From Tetrapyrgos nigripes (taxonomy: Eukaryota; Basidiomycota; Agaricomycetes; Agaricales; Campanellaceae): a stretch of 64,000 nt of DNA. The notes beneath the pieces were generated by a model, which made no database searches, was not told the origin of the DNA, and was given only the letters and a program-made list of their open reading frames with translations. Within the stretch, counting starts at the first letter, position 1. Each line of letters opens with the position of its first letter. The translations under genes were made by a program, and so were the position numbers. Below are positions 23,327 to 32,741 of this stretch, in pieces. The stretch is from contig JAACJM010000048.1 in NCBI GenBank assembly GCA_013368315.1, forward strand, positions 186,001 to 250,000, read 5' to 3'.

Positions 23327-26217
23327 TTACACTTTCGCGTCCCTTTCCAGTGAGTTGTCGTCTTTGATATCGTGTTGCTCGAATGCTATAGATAAGGTAA
23401 GGTTAGATCAGTTAGATGAACACCTCAAGGCAGTCATGAGCAAGAGCATACGTACCCCTTTCCTGGGCATTGATACGGTTCTCTCTTTCTGAAGCGTCGA
23501 CTGTGCCAAAGATGATGTCCATCTCTTCCAAACTTCTTCCTTTAGTCTCGGGGATGAGTCTAGACGGTCATGAAAGCATCAGTTTGACGTATTCTCGGAG
23601 ATTAAAAGGGCTGGAATAGTACTCACAAAGAGAACAGACCCATAGCACCAATATTCACAGTGGCAAACATGAAGAAGAGCTTGTAGCCTAGCTGAGTGAC
23701 CATGATAGGTGTCTGGTGAGAGACAACGAAGTCTGGAAGAGATTGATATGAGCCCATGGATGGAAAGAACGGCTTCAGCTACTCACTCCACAACCATTGC
23801 GAGGCACTAGCAACTGCGAGACCATAGTGCCTGGTTCTCGTCGGGAAGATATCGGAGACGTACACCCATGGCAAGGGACCTATTGCATCGAGTTCATTAA
23901 CCAACCGATCCAAAAGAACCAAACAGGAAACCAACATACCCCATCCCATACTGTAAAAGCAGACATAAATGTACAGCATACCAGCCATACCCTGACTTGC
24001 AGGTGACGGGCTCGGTGGTTTTGTGTTGGCATTGGTAGAAGGTGTTGGATGGGTCTTCAAGATAGCACCGACGATGAAGAACAATGTACCCATTCCTATA
24101 GATGAGATGAAGAGTGACAGTTTACGACCAAGGGTCTCGACACCGAAGAAGATGAATAGGCAGGTCGAGACGAATTTGATGATACCTGTAGACGAAAGAC
24201 GATGAACAAGACAGCAGAAGACGGCAATGTCGTCACTCACCGTACACTCCAGACGCGAGAAGGGAGTTCTTCGTTCCAATGTAACCAATCTACAGAAACC
24301 TTCATCTCTTTCCAGTCAAACGCAATTGTAGCAAGCAGACATACCGAAGCAAAAATCTGAGGCGCATAGTAGCTATGGGTCATATATCAGCATGACAACC
24401 TTGCAGAGAACATAGGTATAGCTCACTTGACACTGTTCTGACCACTCCACTGCTGCAGCAGGAAAATGACGAAAGCGATGACAAAACGGATGAAGTTTCC
24501 TTTGCCGAGGAAAGCCTCTTTCCATCCTAATCCCTGCCTCGCCTCTTGTTCTTCCTTGATAACGGCTTCAATTTCCGCCATCTCGTGGATTATGCTCTCG
24601 GAATCCACAGACTCTCTGCGGAGGTAGGCAAGGTTGCGTAAGGCTTCATCGTTGCGACCTTTTGAGGCGAGCCATCGGGGTGATTCCTGAAATTGGAGAA
24701 GGTTAAATCATGCTGTGGACAGTACTGAGCATACAATGACTCACCTTAACAGTGAACAACCCGAGACACATGATACCAGCTGGGACGAGCTGGAATCCAA
24801 AAGGAATCCGCCAGATTTTCGGGCTGTTGGTAAAGTTGATACCAACACCGTCTGGTGAACCCAATGAGTTGGTAGGAAATTTCCAGCGACCACACCAACT
24901 TACAGTTGATAAAGTATGAAATCATCACACCAGCAGCTACCATGATCTGGAAGCAACCTGTAATCCTTCCTCGGACTTCTTTAGGTGAGCACTCGGACAC
25001 GAAAGCTGGAGCAACAGCTGATATGGCTCCAATCCCGAAACCAGAGATCACACGGCCAGCATAGATAAAAGAGAGACCATTGCTAGCATCATTGGGTACA
25101 GTAGTGAGGATCTAGGTCAAATACAGTTAGCTGGGTGGACAGCAGAGAACAAGAGGGGGTTCACGCACAGCTCCGACCACAAATATCAATGAATAAGCGA
25201 TCAGGGTCCACTTGCGTCCAATCCAAGCTGAAGAGCAAGGTAAGAGGTTAGCGAGCTGCTGCAAAGGCACCGCAAGTGATCAGAAGACAGAAACCGTCTA
25301 TAAGATGCGAAAGTCCATTCCCCCGGCCATCAAGGTACGATGGAGAATGTAAGGCCAGGAGTCTGATCCGGAGCAAACGAAAAAATAGAAAGACAAGTCA
25401 AAAACGCTTGGGGTGCTGAAGAGAATGGAATAGTCGAAACGCAGTCATGACATCCCGCCCAAGGTTCATTCACGCCCCTTCCAATAAAGGACTGATTTCT
25501 CCGACAAAAGTCCCGGAGCCACTAAAGGGCACTAAGCGACATCCCAGGAACGCTTTTTCACTGGCTCCGACGTGTCGCAGCGGACCGTACGGTAGAATGG
25601 GTCCTAGAACCCCACAAGATGAAGCGCGCCCACTGAGATCAAAACATTCCGAGGCTTAGGATGTTACAGATGGAGTCGCATCAAGAGTGCAAAATAATCG
25701 TGAGGCCAGAAAAAAAAAAGAACGGAAAAAAGCAGAATACCAACTAGCTACGAAGGAACTCACCTGATGTAGGAGCACTGGCCAATGCGCCAAAGAAGGC
25801 ACCGGCTTGAAGAACCGATACGACATTTGAAGAGATAGCGTCCTTTCTCTTGGTATCGATGTTTCCATTTTCATCCTGGATGCCGAAGACTTCTAGGAAG
25901 TAGGGGTTGCTAACGACACCACCTCTAAAAAGAAAAAGAAAAAACACGCCATTCAGCATGACAGTTTCGTTTGCGCAAATCAAGAAAAAAAGCTACGTAC
26001 GCAATACCACTGTATAAGAAGCGACAAAAACACAATTAGAATGGAGATGATAGTGAAAAAGTTGACCACGTACGTGTCGTAACCGAACAACACTATACCC
26101 CAGTATGCTATGAAAGCAAGCCCTAAAATCGAGAACACAGTGAAAAGCAGCACTACACATAACAGAAGAGAACGCACAGTACACCCTGATGTTCTTAAAC
26201 AATCCTGCTTTCTCCAT
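23327..26217 (-). CDS. MFS sugar (hexose-type) transporter, intact copy
   Basis: Twelve-TM sugar/proton symporter-type carrier of the plasma membrane, 525 aa. Fifteen exons in order: 26217-26178, 26122-26074, 26009-26001, 25924-25764, 25227-25169, 25111-24904, 24851-24745, 24686-24427, 24372-24345, 24289-24241, 24185-23940, 23879-23787, 23732-23627, 23559-23456 and 23385-23327 (1,578 nt, in phase). Signatures: GYDTGIAGGVVSNPYF, the loop RKWT in SAWIGRKWTL, GRVISGFGIG, SECSPKEVRGRITG, ESPRWLASKGR, LLQQWSGQNSVNYYAPQIF, WVYVSDIFPTRTRHYG, WLWNFVVS and PETKGRSLEEMDIIFG. Exon 3 is only 9 nt (GIA of the first motif). The 536-nt intron at 25228-25763 is far longer than its neighbours. A decayed tandem copy follows at 26704-28866. 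Substrate not predictable beyond 'sugar'. Confidence 0.93.
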
Positions 26218-26703
26218 GATGGATCGTTAGAGCTTCCTTGATTGAAAGTCTTGCACACCGCGCGTCACCTTAGGACAGGAAGAAAGGGACGATGATGGTC
26301 GAACGGAACCAACCCACGAAGAGTCTTGCATGCCGGATTGGGGTCTATTTATGAGCTCGGCGTCGACGAGGTGTGGAGATGTTGAGTGCCTGATCAGGGT
26401 TAAAGAAGTCACAAGGCCTCTTTACCGCTTTCGTCTCTATTGATACCCGACCCCTCCACGGTCCGGCGGCGCTCTGAGTACCGTAGTTCATTGTGGCATC
26501 AATCAAGGTGAGTTCACTGGAGGTTGCTGGGTTGTGTGGTATGGCAGTAAGTTTGGATGTAGAAAAGGTGACAATTCTCACGTTCGGTGCCTATGATAGA
26601 TTTTGCGACAGCCCTGCGAGTACGTTACTACATATACATACGACAAGAATATAGTACAAGATTTGGTACAAAGATGCTCATCAAAAATTTCTCCGAGATA
26701 TTC
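26218..26703. other. Spacer between tandem sugar-transporter copies
   Basis: 485 bp separating the start of the intact copy from the end of its decayed duplicate. It presumably contains the promoter of the intact gene. No open frame of note. Confidence 0.4.
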
Positions 26704-28866
26704 CTACACCTTCGTGTCTGCATCCATGCTTCTAGTAGAGGACGCCGACGCGTCCCAGTTCCTATCATGGTCAATATCTAGCAACGGACAGTTAGACACC
26801 TCGATATACCTCAGAGAATGTTAGACAACTCACGCTCTTCCATCCTTGTAATGTCAGCTTGCCTCTGCTCCACCGTGATAGTCCCGAAGATGACGTCCAT
26901 GTCCTCTAGACTACGTCCCTTGGTCTCAGGTATGATTCTGCTCGGAAGATGAGGACTAAAGGCCAGTGAAAGATATAGACGACCAGACTGACAAAGCAAA
27001 TGCTGCCAGAGCACCAATATCGATCGTAGCAAACATCATAAAGATCTTCCACCCCAGGTCTGTGATCAAATCTGGCGTAACCTTCGACACAACATAGTCT
27101 ATGAAAACTGTTCAGTACCACCAAGTCACGGCAGAGAAGATGAAACTCACTCCACAGCCACCGTGACGCACTCGCTACAGCCAAACCATAATGCCTGGTC
27201 CTCGTTGGAAAGATATCCGAGACGTATATCCAGGGTAAAGGTCCAACACCCATGCTATAGAACACCACGTAGATATACAGCATGGCTGCCATAACTTTAC
27301 TGGCAGCACTCGGACTGGCTCCAGTGTCGTTAGCATTGGTCGCGGATGGCGGATGAGTCTTTAATACCGCTCCAAGGATATAAAACAGTATTCCCATCCC
27401 CATTGAAGAGATAAATAGTGACCACCGTCTACCAAGTGACTCTACGCCAAAGAACACGAAGAAGGTGGTCGAGACAAACTTGATGATACCGTAGACTCCA
27501 CTGGCCAATAACGAGTTCTTCGTCCCTGTGTATCCGATAGAGGCAAAGATTCGAGGAGCGTAATAGCCGGCAGAGTTTTGACCAGACCATCGTTGAAGGA
27601 GGAAGATGACGAATGCGATAACGAAACGCACGAAATTGCCTTTGGCCAGAAAAGCCTCTTTCTAACCAAGGCCTTCTCTTTTCTTCCTCAATGACGGCTT
27701 CGCTCTCGGCGAATTCGTGTAAGACTTCAGGTGCATCACGAGGTTTGCGACGAAGGTAAGCCAGGATGTCTAGAGCTTCATCGGGACGACCAACAGACGC
27801 GAGAAAACGAGGTGATTCCTATAATTGAGGAAATGGGTCACCAGTGAAAACCAGACCTTCCAAAGAGAAACTACCTTGATAGTGAACAACCCTAGGAACA
27901 TCAACCCAGCAGGTATCAATTGTATTCCAAAAGGGATCCTCCAGATTCTTGCCCCTGACCTACTATGAATCCCGACACCATCTGCAAAACCTCGTCATCA
28001 CTGGCCGGAACTAGTGGAGCAAACGAATAATATTTATAAGTTGAACTAACCTTAGCTCACAGTTCACGAAATATGATAACATCACCCCGGCAGCGACCAT
28101 GATCTGGAACATCCCAGTGATCCTTCCTCGGACCTCTTTGGGTGAACATTCTGAAACAAAAGCGGGAGAGACCGCGGAGATACCACCAATGCCAACACCA
28201 GACAACACCCGGCCAGCGTAAATAAGGGCTAATCCGTTCGAAGGACTCTCCGCCACCGTAGTGAGGGCCTGTTTATGTGGTTATTAATGTAGAGAGCCCG
28301 AGGGTGTGAAGCCGCGTAATGAAGAGGCGCTTTTAGATGGGAGATAGAGTCTGAGATGCCAACTCACCACACCAACGGCAAAAATGACTGTGTATCCTAT
28401 TAAAGTCAATTTCCTCCCTATCCTAGCTAAGGAGTGAATACCATCCTAGGTTTAGTTTGCTTTTCAATTCCAGTACTAAAATAGTCAACGAACCAGAAAT
28501 CGGGGCAGAACCGAGTGCACCAAAAAAAGCTCCGGCTTGCAGTACAGACACAACGTTTGAGGAGATGTTATCAATCTTGTGTTAATTCTTTTTTCCATTG
28601 GGCCACATCCCAAAGTGTACTTGGAAGTATTTGTTGCTAACAACACCTCCGGCAATGCCTCTATGTTGATGAGACCAGTCAGCTGCGCACTAGAATAGAA
28701 GCCCAGGAGCGATTCACGCATCATATCCAAATAAAACGATGCCCAAATACACCACAAACGCAAGCCCTGCCGAGAATGTAAGTCCTGAGCACAGCAAGCT
28801 GTTTTATTTACACGAAATTTTACAGTAGACTCGGATATTGATCAGAGCATCTGTCTTGAAGACCAT
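26704..28866 (-). pseudogene. Decayed tandem duplicate of the MFS sugar transporter
   Basis: All transporter segments occur in order: the N-terminus with DALINIRVY (ATG at 28866), WLAFVVYLGIVLFGYD, GIAGGVVSNKYF, NVVSVLQAGAFFGALGSAP, ARIGRKLTLIGY, GRVLSGVGIG, SECSPKEVRGRITG, ESPRFLASVGR, RWSGQNSAGYYAPRIF, WIYVSDIFPTRTRHYG and IIPETKGRSLEDMD. Two lesions break it. An in-frame TAA (28582-28584) follows the segment FGMWPNGKKN. Near 27662-27675 there is a frameshift plus a TAG exactly where the intact copy has GLGWKEAF. Other exons and splice sites remain usable, so inactivation may be recent, or expression may persist as truncated products. Two introns of the intact copy (inside the GIA-GGVV motif and after YSMGWG) are absent here. 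An assembly or sequencing error at either lesion would need checking. Confidence 0.82.
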
Positions 28867-29093
28867 TTCCTTGCCTGCGAGCCCTTTGGCAGTAGTAGCG
28901 GAACAAGAAGGAAACGAAGAGCATGCCCATTGCCAGCAAAGTCTAAGGAGAGCGGATGTCCGTCTACCTTGCCACCGGACCGCAGCATCCGGGAATTTCG
29001 GACCGTAGTGGCCCACGCCCCGATTTCCGCAGTTTAGTTTTTCCCCAGTTTTTCCCTCGGACATTCCTCGCTCCAGATTAGTCTGAGAGTGCG

Positions 29094-30439
29094 ATGTCCT
29101 CGTTACGGCAGGTTACGGTCCAGACGACGCGTTCCGCAATATTGCAAAATAGCCGAGTCCGAGACTACTCAGAAACTTCACATTCCTTGCACGAGCCACC
29201 GCTACTTCTAAACAAGTGCGTCGTATCTGCAGAACCTGCTACTATCTCATCTGACTATCATTATCAGCTTTCACTATCTCGTGTGACTATCGTCTCCCTC
29301 ATCGTTCTCGCCGGTCTCAACGTCCTCCTGACACTCAGCACTGTTCTTACATTAACTCCTGGGGTCTTCTTCGCGTTCGTGATCTTGAATGGGATTGCTC
29401 AAGCCAGTTTCGGCTCCTACCTTCAGAACTCCCTCATGGCAGTAGCATCTCTATTCGGTCACACTGCTGTACAATCGCTACTCTCGGGCCAGGCTGCAGT
29501 AGCAGTAGTCGTGAGTACCGTACAAGTGCTCAGTTCCATTGCCTCCGTTAGCCATGATGCCTCACCCATGGAAGACTCTTCCGGTGATGGCAAGGCTGAA
29601 GAGCGTACTGCATTCATGTTTTTCGGTCTCTCCACGCTTTTCCTGCTTGCTTCTGCTGGGGCGCAGCGGTACCTTGTGTCCATGCCGGAGTATCAAGCTG
29701 TAGCCGGTTCTTTGGAGCCGCGCAAGACTGTCGGACGCGATCACGACGATGCAGATGAAAACCGATCTTTGGTTTCTGGTGATTATTCATCTGACGAGAA
29801 GGCAAGGATATGGGAAGTCGCGAAGAAGAATATGTCGTTTGAGTTTGCAGTAGGGTATGTCTTCGTAGTAACACTGGTATGTATCCACCAGCTTCACGCA
29901 ACGGTCTTCATTTTAACGCAGAACCCATCTAGCCAGTCTTTCCTCCTATCACAGCAACGATACAACCCACTAACCCGAATGTTCACCCTCTTTTATTCAC
30001 CTCTGTTCATTTCTTGATGTTCGGTCTTGGAGATTTCGTTGGTAGATCCCTTTGCTCCATCCCCAGGCTTTGGACATGGTCCGCAAGAAAACTTCTCACC
30101 ATGTCATTATCACGAACACTTTTCATCATCCTATTCCTGCTGTGCAATGTCCAGCGACCATCATCCTCTCCCATTCCTTCCGCACCAATCATCAATTCTG
30201 ATCTGCTGTTTATGTTGATTCTGTTTGCGTTTGGAGTCTCCAATGGCTACGTGTCGACTATGGGCCTCATGTCTGCTTCGTCACTGGAGCACAATCCTCG
30301 GCTGAAAGGCCGAGTGGAACTGGTGGATGTAGCTGCGACTGTCTCACAATTCTGCCTCGTTGGTGGGTTGGTGCTTGGAAGTATAGCGAGCTTTCCGGTT
30401 AGAGGAGCTGTGTGTGCTTGTAATCCATTTACGAACTAG
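29094..30439 (+). CDS. Equilibrative nucleoside transporter-like protein (SLC29/FUN26 family), atypical N-terminus
   Basis: Two exons, 29094-29876 and 29933-30439 (56-nt intron, GT-AG), encode 429 aa in one frame. The family core is clear: LNGIAQASFGSYLQNS, VASLFGHTAVQSLLSGQAAV, then after a hydrophilic loop VTLPVFPPITATIQPTN, FTSVHFLMFGLGDFVGRSL, NGYVSTMGLMSA and the C-terminal QFCLVGGLVLGSIASF. These proteins carry nucleosides across plasma or vacuolar membranes. The oddity is the start: the ~70 residues before the TM3-like helix are hydrophilic, and the usual TM1 with the LPWN motif and TM2 are not present in frame, nor in the 230 bp upstream, which is a GC-rich divergent promoter. It may be truncated or have an unrecognised first exon. 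Convergent with the DUF6741-like gene. Confidence 0.82.
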
Positions 30440-30927
30440 GGATGTTGGGGATGTTTGTCGTTGTACTGGGGACTATGTATGGCGAGGGATATTTGTTGTT
30501 ATACTGGGGACTTTACAATGAGCTAATTATGGTACTTCCTATGTGAATAGTATTTTGTGTATACTGGAAACACCTCTAGTAAAATTTCTGGTTCTCTTTT
30601 AGGCAAAGTTCCGGTTCGACACCCTCGCTTGATGGTTGATTAAACCCTACCCTCAGTGTCTTCCTACCAAGAAGGTCCGGGAGACCCAACTCGTCCCATA
30701 CAATGATATTATTGAACTCTGTTATACATATACAACTTGTGGACGATAGCAATTCCATACAATAGTAGCAAGTAAAAAGAAAACCCTCCCCGCCATGGGG
30801 CAACATAGATACACCAAGAGGCATCCAGCAACCACCGACAATCAAAGGCAGTCGACGCCAAAGAGGTTGATAAAGATGGTAAGACGCGACGCACGCGTTT
30901 ATTGAGGTGGTATACGAGATCAGGGAG
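30440..30927. other. Convergent 3' region
   Basis: 488 bp between the stops of the nucleoside transporter (+) and the DUF6741-like gene (-). A/T-rich with a short imperfect repeat (TATACTGGGGACT and similar, 30460-30515). No gene seen. Confidence 0.4.
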
Positions 30928-31867
30928 TTAACGAGTAGACAACATTGGCTGCCACACCCCGTACGAGATTTCTTCGAGGTGATGAAGCTCAATGCGATCA
31001 GATGGAATCGGAACCCGGTTTGTCTGCTCAAAATGACAGTGAGAGGACGAAGAAGAAAAGATGTGTCACTGACCTGTAAGTAATGACAACATGCACGAGA
31101 CACCCTCCGTGCCAGTGTCGACAGACTGATACGAGTATCGTAGGCGTCCAGGGGTATCTCATATGTCAGCGAGTTATATCCTGCCCACTGTTGATGGAGA
31201 ACATGTTCATCTTAATGCTCTTTGAGAAACGAGCCGTCACTCACTCGGATTTTCAGCATGATTGTATTTTTGCGGTCGGCGTGGAGGTCATAGATAGAGT
31301 AGGAGTCGTTATTAGACAACCTGTCATGAGACTGCGCTTCCAATAGAGAGATGCCCGCCAGCAGGCTGCCTCTTCTTTTGAATTTGAGCTGAATGGAACT
31401 ATTTCGACGGTAGGTATCCATTGGTGGTGGCCGTGGAACTCCGACGAAGGACACAGCGGAATCCCGACGTGAGCGTGGCATGCCCATTGAAGAAAGAGGT
31501 CGTACTGGCACATCAGAGTAATAGCTGTCTGCGTAACCTGCAAGATTACTCGACATTAACTACAAGCGTCACCGCAAAAGGCATATGCTCACCAGGCGCA
31601 GCCAGCCGATGAGTCTGTGGAATTATCGCAGTCGATTGAGGGTAGACCACCCGGTCATAATACTAGGCAGGTGGAGAGCGTGAGCACTGGTTTGGCAGCC
31701 GGATATGAAAAGGAACTTGCCTCTGAACCATACAGAGAATCATATCCGTGGTCATATTGGTCGTAGGTGTATGGCGTTCCATAAGCTAAGGACTTTCGAT
31801 GGGAAATGCTTCCAGGGATGCGACTGTGGCCGTCGTAGGCATCGTATGCAGGGAAGACTAGGGCCAT
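30928..31867 (-). CDS. DUF6741-like basidiomycete protein, 239 aa
   Basis: Five exons in order: 31867-31721, 31662-31593, 31537-31245, 31187-31074 and 31023-30928; 720 nt, phases close from ATG (MALVFPAYDAYDG) to TAA. The first ~120 residues are Tyr/Ser/Arg-rich and disordered (TYDQYDHGYDSLYG, then PRSRRDSAVSFVG). A folded C-terminal part includes KRRGSLLAGISLLEAQ, TIMLKIRWAGYNSLTYEIPL, TLARRVSRACCHYLQ and IELHHLEEISYGVWQPML. This C-terminal pattern is typical of a basidiomycete-only family I associate with DUF6741; function unknown. The first intron is a GC-AG intron with the classic donor AG|GCAAGT. A TATA box lies 44-51 nt upstream, and a truncated MITE inside an inverted repeat sits directly behind it. 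Confidence 0.8.
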
Positions 31868-31910
31868 GGGTTACACAACGAAAGTTGAAGCTGAGCAAGA
31901 GTGTACAGCA

Positions 31911-31918
31911 TTTATATA
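31911..31918 (-). promoter_or_regulatory. TATA box of the DUF6741-like gene
   Basis: On the minus strand this reads TATATAAA, 44-51 nt before the ATG at 31867. It abuts the left arm of the inverted repeat around the MITE fragment. Confidence 0.55.
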
Positions 31919-31924
31919 CTGTCA

Positions 31925-32307
31925 AGGGGCTGTCGCTGGAACATCCCGAGTATATACTACTCGTGACCTAGAAGTGGAAGGAAAAATGTCGATGAATTAA
32001 AACTTCCTCAAATCTTTACCGTTGTCTGAAAAAATTTACACACCTTTGTAAGTCTATGGTATAACCCTTTAGTTTATCAGATCTGCAGGGCTTTCCAAGG
32101 GATGTGGATACAAGCCGTGGAGGGCCGATGAGGGACGTTTTGTGACGGCGTATTCGGGGAAGTGGAGGTGTGACCCTCTTTCAAAAAAGCAGGCGCCGAG
32201 CGGAGTTTGAAGCAACTTTTCTATCACTTCCACCTCGTTTGCTGCGTAAAAAAAGCACAACACTCAAAGTCTCACCCTATATACTCGGGATGTTCCGGCG
32301 ACAGCTC
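31925..32307. repeat. Inverted repeat enclosing MITE copy 2
   Basis: Arms 31930-31956 and 32278-32304 are inverted complements with one mismatch over 27 nt (CATCCCGAGTATATA and its complement, plus GCTGTCGC). The similarity continues outward with a small gap. They immediately bound the truncated MITE and lie in the DUF6741-like promoter. Confidence 0.75.
31957..32270. mobile_element. TA-flanked MITE, truncated copy 2
   Basis: About 314 bp matching the left half of MITE copy 1 (6389-6700): start CTACTCGTGACCTAGAAGTG after a TA, then ATGTCGATGAATTAAAACTT and the block ending GAAGCAACTTTTCTATCACT. The right half and right terminal repeat are missing. Homology fades just before a sequence that pairs with the left flank (see the repeat at 31925-32307). 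Confidence 0.8.
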
Positions 32308-32741
32308 CTTGTATACTTACTCCTGACTCTCGAGTCGTCTCGAGCCCGGGTCACCGTGATAGCCGCTACTGGTAACTTTATTATACAATAGACTTGTAGT
32401 TCATCTGTCAGTGTAAGGTTCTTGGAGAGGCGCCGTGGTCACTGGTCCCACTCAATGTGAAAAGTCAACAAGCGCTCAGCATGAAGTTGACACAGTCAGA
32501 AAGTACAGTGCTTCGTATAATGCGTCTAACAGTAAAGTTAAAACATACCCCTGGACTCTGTAGTAGGTGTAAGCTGCAAACTTGCTGTAAACTTCATATA
32601 TAATGTAACGATAATGCGATAATGCGAAGATCTAGAGTAATATCATATCAATAGTGTGTCTTGTCAATACTTTCTGCTTCTCCATGTATCTCTAGGTCTG
32701 GACCACCACTACCAACTGGAATCTGGTTTGCCGACTACTAA
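32308..32741. other. 3' flank of the HMG-box gene, no gene seen
   Basis: About 430 bp, A/T-rich, between the inverted repeat and the stop of the minus-strand HMG-box gene. Confidence 0.4.

Noticed and set aside
30605..30625. tRNA B-box-like string GGTTCGACACC
   Set aside because: No A-box at the right distance and no cloverleaf could be folded around it.
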